NCBI GenBank assembly: GCA_023301765.1
Contig: JALZUC010000005.1
Location: 1 to 46,768 of the forward strand
Length of the DNA stretch: 46,768 nt
DNA from: Akkermansiaceae bacterium
GTDB lineage: Bacteria > Verrucomicrobiota > Verrucomicrobiia > Verrucomicrobiales > Akkermansiaceae
Direction: 5' to 3'
Under the pieces are notes generated by a model. It did not search any database and had not been told where the DNA came from. It saw only the letters and a list, made by a program, of their open reading frames with translations. Every line of letters starts with the position of its first letter. The first letter of the stretch is position 1. The translations under genes and the position numbers were made by a program. Below, piece by piece: positions 34,323 through 43,773 of the stretch.

Positions 34323-35387
34323 ATGTCACAAGAACATCACTCTAATCCTGTAATTAACAACCTCTTCCAGACGCTCAAACGTCACCCTAAAAGGATTGTT
34401 TTTGCAGACGGCGAAGACATTAGGGTGATCCGGGTAGCAGCCAGAATGGTAGCTATGGAGATCGCCGCGCCCATCCTCATAGGCAACCGCGAGATCATCC
34501 ACCTGCTAGCCATTAAGGACTCCACCTCAATGAAATACATCAGCGTCATTGATCCTACTACCAGCTCTGACATTAAACTCTTCTGTAACCGATTACAAAA
34601 AGTAAGCCGCTACCGTGGGAAAGAAATCTCAGACCCTCATAACACCGTCTCCCGCCCTCACAACTTCGCCGCAATGATGATTCAATACGGCCATGCTGAC
34701 GCCATGATTGCTGGTAACCAGTCCCTACCTGCGGCCGTCTTTCGTGCTGCGATCTCCATGATTAAGCCTGTCCCCAAAGTTCCTCAGGTATTTGGAGCCA
34801 CCGTTCTCACGGCACCACAAAACACGAACTTTGGCCGTAATCGTATACTATTCATGGCAGACTGTGGAGTCATTCCAGACCCAGATGTAAAACAGCTCGC
34901 ATCCATTGCAGTAGAAACGGGTAAACTCGCACACCACTTCCTTGGCCGCCGCCCACGTGTCGCCATGCTCAGCCACTCCACCCACGGCAGCGCACAAACT
35001 ACCTCTGCCAAAAAAGTCATTGCCGCCACTGAGCTCGCACGCCAGCGCATCCACGCTGACATGTTAGACATTGACCTAGACGGGGAAATACAAGCTGACG
35101 TAGCACTAGACAGTTCCACAGCTGAGATAAAGTTACTAGACGCCCGTGCCCAAGAACCAGCAGATGTCCTCGTTTATCCAAATCTCGACGCCGGGCATAT
35201 AGCCCTTAAATTACTCGAACAACTAGCAGGAGCGAGTGGCTATGGACAGCTCATCATGGGCATCAGCCGCCCAGCAGCACAAGTCTCAAGAACTGTCTCA
35301 GAAGAGGCCCTCCTCGGCACCGCTGCCATTCTGGGCGTGGAAGCCATCAAGACCAATGACCTCAGACTGGCAAAACAGAAAGCTTAA
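34323..35387 (+). CDS. pta: Phosphate acetyltransferase (Pta/Ptb family)
   Basis: A 354-residue enzyme of the PTA_PTB family, which exchanges acetyl between CoA and phosphate. It has the family opening RIVFADGEDIRVIRVA, DAMIAGNQSLPAAVFRAAI, FGATVLTAP and the C-terminal half with VAMLSHSTHGSA, LDGEIQADVAL and VLVYPNLDAGHIALKLLEQL. Length fits the short class I Pta. No acetate kinase gene is in the window. A phosphate butyryltransferase role cannot be excluded, but the C-terminal half looks like Pta. Confidence 0.92.
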   Translation: MSQEHHSNPVINNLFQTLKRHPKRIVFADGEDIRVIRVAARMVAMEIAAPILIGNREIIHLLAIKDSTSMKYISVIDPTTSSDIKLFCNRLQKVSRYRGKEISDPHNTVSRPHNFAAMMIQYGHADAMIAGNQSLPAAVFRAAISMIKPVPKVPQVFGATVLTAPQNTNFGRNRILFMADCGVIPDPDVKQLASIAVETGKLAHHFLGRRPRVAMLSHSTHGSAQTTSAKKVIAATELARQRIHADMLDIDLDGEIQADVALDSSTAEIKLLDARAQEPADVLVYPNLDAGHIALKLLEQLAGASGYGQLIMGISRPAAQVSRTVSEEALLGTAAILGVEAIKTNDLRLAKQKA

Positions 35388-35504
35388 GAATAATACGCCA
35401 CAAAGTTAAAGTTCAATCATCATTCGATGGTAACTAGCATGACACCTTTTTCATTACTACGTTTTTTTCCTTTCAGGATCTCTCATTAATTCTAATATAT
35501 TTTC

Positions 35505-36014
35505 ATGAAGCACATTCTTCTCATTTTTCTGTTATTACCCAGTGCCATTCTCGCCAATGGCCAAAAAACACCAAAAACAGCCATCTCATTTCACCTAGAA
35601 GGAGAAGCCGCTGAAGCGCCCAAATTCGCACGTCTAGTTAAAACCATCGCAGGTGAAAAGTACTTCCGTGTTGTACCAGAAGTCAGCACCAAGGATATTA
35701 TCTCATTTAACCCCTTCCCGGCAGATGACAAAGCTACTTACGGTCTTGTTTTTAAACTTAATGATAAAGCAACCCGCCGCCTACACTCCCTCTCCAATCT
35801 CCACCAAGGCAAACTCCTAATCGCACTCATCAACGGCCAAGCTCGCGGCGTCGTCAATATCGACAGACCTATCAAAGATGGCATCCTAGTGATATGGAGC
35901 GGTATTCAGCTCCAGGAAATTAAGCTCTATGATAAAGCCCTACCACGTATTGGCGAAACTGAAAAAGAGTGGAAGGCACGCCTCAAGGCAGAAAAAAAGA
36001 AAGCTAAAAAATAA
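35505..36014 (+). CDS. Secreted hypothetical protein
   Basis: A 169-residue protein with a signal peptide (LLIFLLLPSAILA, cleavage near residue 18). The mature part contains TYGLVFKLNDKATRRLHSLS and GKLLIALINGQARGVVNIDRP, which resembles the small alpha/beta head domains found in SecD-type and related proteins; function is unknown. The C terminus is very Lys-rich. Its stop overlaps the start of the M23 peptidase gene (TAATG), so the two products are probably made together. Confidence 0.75.
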   Translation: MKHILLIFLLLPSAILANGQKTPKTAISFHLEGEAAEAPKFARLVKTIAGEKYFRVVPEVSTKDIISFNPFPADDKATYGLVFKLNDKATRRLHSLSNLHQGKLLIALINGQARGVVNIDRPIKDGILVIWSGIQLQEIKLYDKALPRIGETEKEWKARLKAEKKKAKK

Positions 36015-37099
36015 TGCCCTTCGCCGCAGACACCAGCCACATCATACGGCTGTATCTACTACTCCTGCTCGCTAGTCCTCTGCTTGCTACACCCGCAGCA
36101 CCCACCCTTCCTACTAACAACGACTACATCTTTAAAGGTGAGCGCTCGAAATTTTACATGTATGTAAATAGATCATTCGAAGGCAAATACTCACAATCAT
36201 GGTCAGCGGGGAAATACGGCTTTGTTAGAGACCTTAAACGCACCAAAGATGGTGTCATCGGAACCAAGTTTCATGAAGGTATCGACATAGCCCCCCTGGA
36301 GAGAGATAAATCAAATCGAGCACTAGACGAAATATACTCTATTGATAACGGCACCGTCGCCTACGTCAATAGCTCCTCAAACAAGAGCACCTACGGCAAA
36401 TACATCGTCATAGAGCATAACTGGGACAGCGGCCCAATCTACAGCCTCTACGCTCATTTAGCTGAAATCAGCGTTCAAGCCGGCGATACAGTTACCAAAG
36501 GGTTAAAAATCGGTATTATGGGCTACACAGGCGCAGGACTTAAACGCGCTCGCTCACACCTACACCTTGAACTTAACCTACTTCTCTCCACCAGTTTTGA
36601 CTCATGGTATGACAAACACTTCAAGGGAAGCAAAAACCTCCACGGTAACTATAATGGCCTTAATATGTCAGGCCTCAATATCGGCACTTTTTACATCGCA
36701 CAAAACCGCGATGCAACCCTCACTATCCCCCGCTTCGTAAAATCTCAAAAAATCTATTACCAAGTCACCATCCCTCGTAACGGACCTTTAGCACTGCTAG
36801 ATCGTTACCCCTGGCTCCTTAAAGGTAGCCCCAAAAGAATTACCCCCTCATGGGAACTCTCCTTCACCGCATCCGGTCTACCTGTATCAGTAGCACCAAG
36901 TATGCGCCAAGTCTCAGCCCCCAGAATCACCTCCGTTGTCAAATGCCTATCCCAGCATGAATACCATACCAAAGGTATCCTAAACGGCACCGGCTACCGT
37001 GCTACACTGAGTAAAGCCGGTACACGCTACATAGAACTTATCTCAGCACTTCGCCCCCCCCCAACAGTTACATCAGAACCACCTCAAAACAATGAGTAG
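36014..37099 (+). CDS. M23-family (LytM-type) metallopeptidase, secreted
   Basis: A 361-residue protein with an N-terminal hydrophobic signal segment (about residues 10-28). The peptidase domain (about 75-200) carries the zinc ligands in HEGIDIAP (H and D) and SHLHLEL (HxH), the two motifs of active LytM/M23 endopeptidases, and YSLYAHLAEISVQAGDTV between them. It should cut peptidoglycan cross-links or stem peptides in the periplasm. A beta-rich C-terminal part (about 220-340) has no known motif. It overlaps the next gene by eight bases. Confidence 0.9.
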   Translation: MPFAADTSHIIRLYLLLLLASPLLATPAAPTLPTNNDYIFKGERSKFYMYVNRSFEGKYSQSWSAGKYGFVRDLKRTKDGVIGTKFHEGIDIAPLERDKSNRALDEIYSIDNGTVAYVNSSSNKSTYGKYIVIEHNWDSGPIYSLYAHLAEISVQAGDTVTKGLKIGIMGYTGAGLKRARSHLHLELNLLLSTSFDSWYDKHFKGSKNLHGNYNGLNMSGLNIGTFYIAQNRDATLTIPRFVKSQKIYYQVTIPRNGPLALLDRYPWLLKGSPKRITPSWELSFTASGLPVSVAPSMRQVSAPRITSVVKCLSQHEYHTKGILNGTGYRATLSKAGTRYIELISALRPPPTVTSEPPQNNE

Positions 37100-38144
37100 C
37101 AGAGTCAACAAGCTAGCTGATGTAGCCTTTCAAGCCAGAGCTACTGATCTATTCCTACATGAAGACCAGACACCAAGGGTCCGAATAAGCGACCAAATAA
37201 CTAGCACGACAGAAGATATTTTTACTCGTGCAGAAATGGAAAACTTCTGGCAGGGCTGCGGTGCAGACCCGGAACACACGCAAGAGTTAGACACCAGTCA
37301 CACCACCCCAGAAGGGCAACGCCTCAGAGTTAATCTTTATAAATCTATGGGCAAACTTGCAGCTGTCCTACGCCCTATTAAGAGTAATATCCCCACCCTT
37401 CACGAACTTGGAGCCCCTGAAGCACTACTCACCACCTGGGTAACACGCCCCTCAGGACTACTACTCATTACCGGCTCCACAGGCTCAGGAAAGTCCACTA
37501 CAGTTGCCTCTACACTCCAATGGCTTAATGACCATCACTCCCGCCACATAGTCACCATTGAAGACCCCATCGAATATCTATTTGAAAACAACCAAAGCTA
37601 CTTTTCCCAGCGTGAATTACACGCAGATACCCCCTCCTTTACATCAGCCCTCAGAGCCTCATTACGCCAAAGCCCTGACATCATTTTCCTAGGTGAAATC
37701 CGCGATGAAGAAACTGCCAAAATCTGTCTACAAGCAGCTGAAACAGGACACCTCGTAATTGCTACACTACACAGTTCTGGAGTTACAGATAGCCTAGAGC
37801 GTATCACCAATCTCTTCTCCCCTGATATGCGCCGGGTACTTTTAAAGCTACTCTCACAGCACCTAGTAGGTATACTCACCCAGCTTCTACTCCCGCGCAC
37901 TGACGGCGGGCTACTACTCGTAGTAGAACACCTCCAGAATGAAGCCGCCACCCGTAACTGGATTAATGAAAATAACCTAGCAGAAATAGCAGACCACATT
38001 AACCGATCAGATAACCCCGCCAACTGCTCCTTCGTTCGCCACCTTATAGCCGCAGCACAACAAGGCCATATAGACACCCAAACTGCACGCCGCGCCGCGC
38101 CCAACGCCCAAGATTTTGACAGACTCCTCAGTGGCATCACCTAA
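37092..38144 (+). CDS. PilT/PilU-type twitching ATPase, first copy
   Basis: A 350-residue secretion ATPase of the PilT family. It has an N-terminal PAS-like domain, Walker A GSTGSGKSTTVAS, the Asp box VTIEDPIEYLF, Walker B DIIFLGEIRDEETA, and the His box HLVIATLHSSG. The N-terminal domain and the C terminus are divergent and lack the PilT AIRxLIRE motif, so PilU-like or specialised. Such hexamers depolymerise type IV pili. No pilin or pilus assembly gene lies nearby. It overlaps the M23 gene and is followed by a second copy after 18 bases. Confidence 0.9.
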   Translation: MSSRVNKLADVAFQARATDLFLHEDQTPRVRISDQITSTTEDIFTRAEMENFWQGCGADPEHTQELDTSHTTPEGQRLRVNLYKSMGKLAAVLRPIKSNIPTLHELGAPEALLTTWVTRPSGLLLITGSTGSGKSTTVASTLQWLNDHHSRHIVTIEDPIEYLFENNQSYFSQRELHADTPSFTSALRASLRQSPDIIFLGEIRDEETAKICLQAAETGHLVIATLHSSGVTDSLERITNLFSPDMRRVLLKLLSQHLVGILTQLLLPRTDGGLLLVVEHLQNEAATRNWINENNLAEIADHINRSDNPANCSFVRHLIAAAQQGHIDTQTARRAAPNAQDFDRLLSGIT

Positions 38145-38162
38145 CCAGCACCCTTTATCTAC

Positions 38163-39224
38163 ATGAGTGAAGTTCAAAAAGTAACAGACTATCTCCGAAT
38201 GACCGTGGCACACGGAGGGTCTGATCTACACCTCTCAAATGACGCACCACCGGCAGCTCGTGTTCACGGTAAACTCAGATCTCTGGAAAAGTTTAGACTA
38301 ACTGAGAAAGCCTGTAAGTCCCTTATCATGGGAACTCTCACCGAGGCTCAGCGCTCCGAATTAGAATCTAACTGGGAACTAGACTACGCCATACAAGTAG
38401 AAAATGTAGGACGCTTCCGGGGAAATATACACTACAGTAAAGGCAATATAGAAGCATCATTCCGCTATATCTCCACCGATATCCCAGCTCTAGCCTCCCT
38501 CGGACACTACCCCATCATCGAGCAAATCTGCCAGCTTCGCCGCGGCCTCGTTCTCGTTACAGGAGTCACCGGCTCAGGGAAATCCACCACCATGGCATCC
38601 ATCGTTAAGCGTATTTCAGAAACACGCTCCGGAGTAATCGTCACCGTTGAAGACCCTATCGAGTATATCTACCCGCACGCATCATGCCTCGTCAAACAAC
38701 GAGAAGTAGGCACAGACACAAAAACATTCCCCAGAGCACTCCGCCAAGCATTACGCCAAGACCCAGATGTCATAGTTATCTCCGAACTACGGGATCTAGA
38801 AACTATACAAATCGCCCTAACAGCAGCGGAAACAGGCCACCTAGTCATAGCCACACTACACACCATGGACGCGCCACAGAGTGTGGACCGACTAGTCGAT
38901 GTTTTCCCACCAGAACAACAACAGCAGATTACCTCTCAGCTAGCCAATGCCTGTGAAGCCATCGTATCACAGCGACTAGTCACACGCCCAGATGGCAAAG
39001 GTCGAGCACTCGCCACTGAGGTCATGATCATGAACCACGGTCTACGCACCTGTATCCGTGAACGAAAAATAGAACAAATTGTTGGCCTTATGGAAATTGG
39101 CCATCGCGATGGTATGCACACCATTGACGAATCACTTGATCAACTAGTCCATACTGGTCAAATCACCCAAGAAGAAGCTCTCCTCCACTGTCGCGATCGT
39201 AAACGATTCAGAGCCTCATCATAA
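38163..39224 (+). CDS. PilT-type twitching ATPase, second copy
   Basis: A 353-residue ATPase closer to canonical PilT. It has DLHLSNDAPPAARVHGKL at the N terminus, Walker A GVTGSGKSTTMAS, Asp box VTVEDPIEYIY, Walker B DVIVISELRDLETI (the usual Gly before Glu is Ser, catalytic Glu kept), His box HLVIATLHTMD, and the C-terminal LRTCIRERKIEQI, a recognisable form of the PilT AIRNLIRE motif. It probably works with the adjacent copy as a pair, like PilT/PilU. Gene order suggests co-expression with the M23 peptidase. Confidence 0.92.
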   Translation: MSEVQKVTDYLRMTVAHGGSDLHLSNDAPPAARVHGKLRSLEKFRLTEKACKSLIMGTLTEAQRSELESNWELDYAIQVENVGRFRGNIHYSKGNIEASFRYISTDIPALASLGHYPIIEQICQLRRGLVLVTGVTGSGKSTTMASIVKRISETRSGVIVTVEDPIEYIYPHASCLVKQREVGTDTKTFPRALRQALRQDPDVIVISELRDLETIQIALTAAETGHLVIATLHTMDAPQSVDRLVDVFPPEQQQQITSQLANACEAIVSQRLVTRPDGKGRALATEVMIMNHGLRTCIRERKIEQIVGLMEIGHRDGMHTIDESLDQLVHTGQITQEEALLHCRDRKRFRASS

Positions 39225-39249
39225 CAACTCTCACCCCAGTATTAATATT

Positions 39250-39957
39250 ATGTCAAATACATCACTCCCTGCATCCCACTATATTACTAAAGGTATTCAA
39301 ATCACCATCGTACTCGCCGTCTGTATCTTTGGATTTAAAAGCTACCAAAAATTTCAGGCTAAAAAAGACCTGCTCGCCGCACTATCGATACACACCAGTG
39401 AATCCGCCTCATATGAGCAATTCTATCAAGAAGATGCGCATGAAAACATCCTTCAAGCCATGTATCATTTACACAACGGTGTATCCACGGGTAAGACCCC
39501 TACCGAAATCATCAATGAAGTAATGGCGGCAGACGAAAAAGAATGGTTCTCCTCAGAAGAACCAGAGAAGCTCCCCCTCCGTAAAGAGCTCATTCGTGAC
39601 GCATTAATCAATAACTATAATCACTGTCTCAAGCTCGGTATATTTGAAGACCGCCTAAATCTCAAAGCCCTCTCGCAAGGCGAACTCCCCACCATCAACA
39701 GTGGACCCTCCGAAGGTGAGAAAGTAATCATTCTTAACGTCATCTCCTCAAGAGCTCTCCCGGGCGCAGAAAAGCTCCTACCTAATATGATAATCACCCC
39801 GCCATTTAGAAACAAAGATCAGAGAAGAACATTTAAGCTGACAGAGTTTGATATAACCCGTGCCAAAAACCTCGCGCAGCAACTATCCAGAGCAGGCCTC
39901 ATTGAGAAGCCGGCCTATAATACCGTAATTAAATACTACGAGAAATTCAGTAAATAG
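39250..39957 (+). CDS. Single-pass membrane protein, unknown
   Basis: A 235-residue protein with one N-terminal membrane helix (about residues 15-32) and a soluble, mostly helical part rich in charged residues. I recognise no family. It starts 25 bases after pilT-like gene 2 and is the last gene of the run, so it may be part of the same system. It has no signal peptidase site and is probably anchored in the inner membrane. Confidence 0.7.
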   Translation: MSNTSLPASHYITKGIQITIVLAVCIFGFKSYQKFQAKKDLLAALSIHTSESASYEQFYQEDAHENILQAMYHLHNGVSTGKTPTEIINEVMAADEKEWFSSEEPEKLPLRKELIRDALINNYNHCLKLGIFEDRLNLKALSQGELPTINSGPSEGEKVIILNVISSRALPGAEKLLPNMIITPPFRNKDQRRTFKLTEFDITRAKNLAQQLSRAGLIEKPAYNTVIKYYEKFSK

Positions 39958-39999
39958 ACCGCTAATGCAGCCGTCACAAAAAACTCTGTATTAAACCCT

Positions 40000-40746
40000 C
40001 TAACGCGACATCTTTTTAAGCCACTCAGCAAAAAAAAGCTCACCCTGTTGCTTTCTAGTCAACGGTTTTCGCCCACCCCACAGCTGAGGTCTACCTACAT
40101 TAGGGGCATTAGGACGGAGCATCAGCGTAATATTAAAATCCAGTTTTTTCCCTGCTCGCATTACCTGCATGGTGATCACATCTCCTGGTTTCTTAGACTT
40201 AATATAACGAATAAAAATTTCCGTTGCCGTAATGTTAACTCCATCGTCAGCGAACGCCTTATTAAAGTCCACATGATCTATTTTCAAGATCGCATCCCCT
40301 ACACTAAGCCCTGCTCTAGCAGCAGGAGTGTTAGGTATTATTAACGTCAACCTAACAGCGCGAATCCTAGCGCCACCAGCCCCTGCACCAGGTAGATCTG
40401 TATCAATCATTGTTACACCTACAAACCCTGGTCCACGCCCAAACTTACGTTGAATCACCGTAGCCTTCATTACGGAATAACACCGCGTTTTCACCTCAGG
40501 GTCTTTTAGACTACGCCACGTATCATAAAGTATCTCTGGTGAAACTTGAATATTATCATACGCCCACTTTTTAATACCAGCATACCCCTGCTCTCTGATC
40601 TTAAAATCCTCGGAGCCCATATTTTCAAGCTCAACCTTAGGTGCCACTTGAGCGGACACATCAGCCCCCATTAACAGCATACAGCCACAGCACAGCAGCC
40701 GTTTACCATAAACTCCCGTCTGCTCAAAAAATACTCTCATCATCAT
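40000..40746 (-). CDS. Secreted PDZ-domain protein
   Basis: A 248-residue protein with a signal-like N terminus (hydrophobic RLLCCGCMLLMGADVSA, cleavage near residue 32). After a helical segment it carries a PDZ domain (about 105-210) with the peptide-binding stretch FVGVTMIDTD, IPNTPAARAGLSVGDAILKIDHVDF and DVITMQVMRAGKKLDFNITL. No protease domain is attached, so it may be an adaptor or inhibitor. Three ATG codons in a row at 40746-40738 leave the exact start open. Confidence 0.82.
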   Translation of the reverse strand: MMMRVFFEQTGVYGKRLLCCGCMLLMGADVSAQVAPKVELENMGSEDFKIREQGYAGIKKWAYDNIQVSPEILYDTWRSLKDPEVKTRCYSVMKATVIQRKFGRGPGFVGVTMIDTDLPGAGAGGARIRAVRLTLIIPNTPAARAGLSVGDAILKIDHVDFNKAFADDGVNITATEIFIRYIKSKKPGDVITMQVMRAGKKLDFNITLMLRPNAPNVGRPQLWGGRKPLTRKQQGELFFAEWLKKMSR

Positions 40747-40789
40747 AGCCTATGCTAACTTCATCTTCTTAGAATGCAACCTCACGAAA

Positions 40790-41641
40790 TTACACTCTAA
40801 ATTCCAGTGACAGATCCAGAGCCACTGCAGAATGTGTAAGCGCACCCACAGAGATAAAATCTACACCTGTATGGGCGATGTCTGCCACCGTCGTGAGATT
40901 TACGCCTCCACTCGCCTCCAGAAGCGCCCCGCTAGCACCTCGCATAGCCACGGCTTTTTCCAGCTGGTGATTATCCATATTATCTAACAAAATATAGTCC
41001 ACACCTTCTAATCGTAGGAAATAATCTACCTGCTCCAGAGTATCAGCCTCAAGCTCTACTTCCACCCTCGGGTGATCTTGCCTTAGCTGACTGATCGCCT
41101 GCTGCATCGCCTCAAGTTTATCCTGAGCCACTATGTGATTATCCTTCACCATAGCCCTATCATAGAGCCCCATGCGGTGATTCTTACCGCCACCGGCTAC
41201 CACCGCCAGCTTTTCCAGCTCACGCCATCCAGGAGTAGTCTTTCTAGTATCCAGAATTTTTGCCTTAGTCCCCTCAGTGAGCTTTACATACTTACTCGTA
41301 TTCGTAGCTACACCTGAGAGCCTCTGGAGGAAATTAAGCGCCGTACGCTCCGCTGTCAGAATCGAGCGTGAATTACCATCGAGCTCCAGCACATGATCAC
41401 CATACTTCACCTCAGCACCATCAGGCTTTAGCGCCTTTAATTTAATATTTTTATCAACCCTACGAAACACCTCGGCCGCCACATCAACCCCCGCTAGATA
41501 GCCATCCGCTTTCGCATAAATATAGCCGCTGGATACCTGCCCCTCAGGTACAAAGTATTCGGATGTAACATCCCCTGCGCCAATATCCTCTTTAAGAGCT
41601 AGATCAATGAGCTCACTCGTAACTGATGAAAACGTTTCCAT
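40790..41641 (-). CDS. nadC: Nicotinate-nucleotide pyrophosphorylase (carboxylating)
   Basis: A 283-residue quinolinate phosphoribosyltransferase for de novo NAD synthesis. The signature LDTRKTTPGWRELEKLAV, followed by GGGKNHRMGLYDRAMVKDNHI, and the substrate loops VEVELEADTLEQVD and LLEASGGVNLTTV are intact. Start is ATG at 41641. It is divergent from the ABC-F gene. No nadA or nadB is in the window. Confidence 0.96.
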   Translation of the reverse strand: METFSSVTSELIDLALKEDIGAGDVTSEYFVPEGQVSSGYIYAKADGYLAGVDVAAEVFRRVDKNIKLKALKPDGAEVKYGDHVLELDGNSRSILTAERTALNFLQRLSGVATNTSKYVKLTEGTKAKILDTRKTTPGWRELEKLAVVAGGGKNHRMGLYDRAMVKDNHIVAQDKLEAMQQAISQLRQDHPRVEVELEADTLEQVDYFLRLEGVDYILLDNMDNHQLEKAVAMRGASGALLEASGGVNLTTVADIAHTGVDFISVGALTHSAVALDLSLEFRV

Positions 41642-41756
41642 AGCAATATCATTGGCTCGATGAATAAAAATGACAATGCCTCATTCTGTAGAACCTGCAC
41701 ATTATCCTCAGAATACCGTTGTTAATTACCGCAATTCTGGCAGAAAACTGCCCACG

Positions 41757-43721
41757 ATGCTGGCTATTCAAAATCTTCATATCGAGTTCGGTCCAAGGGT
41801 GATCTTCAAAAACCTTTCGTTTACTGTGCACGCCAAAGAGCGTATTGCATTTGCTGGGCATAACGGTGCAGGTAAATCCACCCTCATGAAATGTATCGCC
41901 GGCATTCTCAAGCCCAACGGTGGTAAACTAGCAAAACCCAAACACTGCGACATCGGCTATCTACCCCAAGAAGGCATCCACATCCACGGCATCACACTCT
42001 GGGACGAGGTGGAATCTGCCTTTGCTAAGACCAAAGCTTTACAAAAAGACATCGATACGATGTCGGATAAACTCCATGGTCTAGATCCTCGCTCCGCTCC
42101 CTTCTCAGATCTCCTGAATCAGATCGGTGAACTGGAGCTTATACTCCATGATTCCGATCTTGGTACAATCAAGCCTCGCATGGAATCCGTGCTGACGGGC
42201 CTCGGCTTTAAACGCTCTGACTTTACTCGCGACTGCGGTGAATTCTCAGGCGGATGGCAAATGCGGATCGCTCTGGCAAAACTCCTGCTCCAGCAGCCAG
42301 CAGTCCTCCTCTTAGACGAACCTACCAACCACCTAGATATCGATTCCCAGAATTGGATGGAAAGCTATCTGGTTAATTACCCAGGCGCTATACTGATCAT
42401 CTCCCACGATCTGGCACTTCTCGATATGCTGACTACTAGGACCATGGCCTTCCACCATGGGCGTGCCGAGGAGTATGCTGGTAATTACTCGTTTTACGTC
42501 AAAGAATCCGTTCTACGAAAAGAAATTCAGCTCAAGCTCTACAAATCTCAACAGCGCGAGATTAAGCAAACTAAGGACTTCATCAATCGATTCCGAGCCA
42601 CGGCATCCAAGGCCAAGCAGGTTCAGAGCCGGATCAAACAACTGGAAAAAATCGAAGTCATCGAGCTAGAAGAAGAAGACGCTGTGATGAGTTTCAAATT
42701 CCCTAATCCTCCAGCATCAGGTCAGTCCGTCGCGGCTTTAGAAAAAGCCAGTAAAGCTTATGGTAAGATAAACATCTTTCAAGAGTTTAACTTCGAAGTC
42801 ACCCGTGGCGAGCGACTAGCGATCGTCGGGCCCAATGGTGCGGGCAAATCTACCTTTTGTCGCCTCATCACTGGTCAAGAAGAACCAGACAGCGGCAGCC
42901 ATGAATTCGGGCATAAGGCCGCCGTCTCCTTTTTCTCTCAGAACCACGCTGATGAACTGGACCCAGAGATTACCGTATTAGAATGCGCAGAGAGTGCGGC
43001 GTCCCGTGAGAATGCTCCGCTGGCACGAAACCTGTTAGGATGTTTCCTCTTCCGTGGCGATGACGTGTTTAAAAAAATCGGAGTTCTTTCCGGTGGTGAG
43101 AGATCACGTGTGGCACTGGTCTGTATGTTACTTCGCCCTGCAAACTTCTTGATTCTCGATGAACCGACCAACCACCTCGATATTCAATCTCAGGAGGTAC
43201 TACAAAATGCGCTCCAGGATTACCCAGGCTCCTACATGATCGTATCCCACAACCGATCCTTCCTAGACCCCATCGTTACCAAGACTCTAGAATTCCGCCA
43301 AGGCCACCCGCCGCGCACCTTTGCAGGCAATATCACTTACTATCTGGAGAAAATAGAGGAGGAAAAAAATGCCTCCAAAAAAACAGCATCGGCTAAACCA
43401 ACTACTAGCAAACAGTCTGTGCCCGGAGTAAACCGTAAAGAGCAACGGAAAATAGAAGCTGAGCAGAGAAAACTACGCAATGGTGTGCTGAAACCGCTAC
43501 AAAAAGAACTCGTAGAACTAGAAAAAAACATCGCTGAGTATGAAGCCGCGCAAGCAGCCCTCACTACCCACATGTCTGCCCCTGAAATTTCAGGTGACGC
43601 TGACCAAATGCAGCAATCATCATCCGCCTTCCAAGCTCTAGGGGAAAAACTCGAAAAAACCTTCTCCCGCTGGGAAGAGGTAACCAGCGAAATCGAGAAG
43701 CTAGAAAAAAAATTGGGGTAA
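41757..43721 (+). CDS. ABC-F family ATP-binding protein
   Basis: A 654-residue soluble protein with two ATPase domains: Walker A GHNGAGKST, signature SGGWQMRIAL, Walker B LLLDEPTNHLD; then a linker with the ABC-F P-site signature region and Walker A GPNGAGKST, signature SGGERSRVAL, Walker B LILDEPTNHLD. A Lys/Glu/Ser-rich C-terminal coiled coil follows (about 560-650). It has no membrane helices, as in ABC-F proteins that act on ribosomes. ATG at 41757 opens MLAIQNLHIEFG; an upstream ATG at 41670 adds 29 unlike residues. Confidence 0.93.
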   Translation: MLAIQNLHIEFGPRVIFKNLSFTVHAKERIAFAGHNGAGKSTLMKCIAGILKPNGGKLAKPKHCDIGYLPQEGIHIHGITLWDEVESAFAKTKALQKDIDTMSDKLHGLDPRSAPFSDLLNQIGELELILHDSDLGTIKPRMESVLTGLGFKRSDFTRDCGEFSGGWQMRIALAKLLLQQPAVLLLDEPTNHLDIDSQNWMESYLVNYPGAILIISHDLALLDMLTTRTMAFHHGRAEEYAGNYSFYVKESVLRKEIQLKLYKSQQREIKQTKDFINRFRATASKAKQVQSRIKQLEKIEVIELEEEDAVMSFKFPNPPASGQSVAALEKASKAYGKINIFQEFNFEVTRGERLAIVGPNGAGKSTFCRLITGQEEPDSGSHEFGHKAAVSFFSQNHADELDPEITVLECAESAASRENAPLARNLLGCFLFRGDDVFKKIGVLSGGERSRVALVCMLLRPANFLILDEPTNHLDIQSQEVLQNALQDYPGSYMIVSHNRSFLDPIVTKTLEFRQGHPPRTFAGNITYYLEKIEEEKNASKKTASAKPTTSKQSVPGVNRKEQRKIEAEQRKLRNGVLKPLQKELVELEKNIAEYEAAQAALTTHMSAPEISGDADQMQQSSSAFQALGEKLEKTFSRWEEVTSEIEKLEKKLG

Positions 43722-43746
43722 GCAGGATATCATCCTACCTACCCCA
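43714..43746. terminator. Hairpin between convergent ABC-F and ilvD genes
   Basis: TGGGGTA (43714-43720) pairs with TACCCCA (43740-43746), and inside AGGAT pairs with ATCCT around a three-base loop. It includes the ABC-F stop codon. No U-run follows on either strand, so as a factor-independent terminator it is weak; it may stabilise the mRNA ends or slow polymerase. Confidence 0.4.
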
Positions 43747-43773
43747 TACGAAATAGGCTTATCAGCTGATTTC

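Noticed and set aside
37598-38140. A 180-codon antisense frame opposite the first PilT gene, and many similar shadows
   Set aside because: The sense gene has all PilT motifs; the antisense product is Arg/Ser-rich and featureless.
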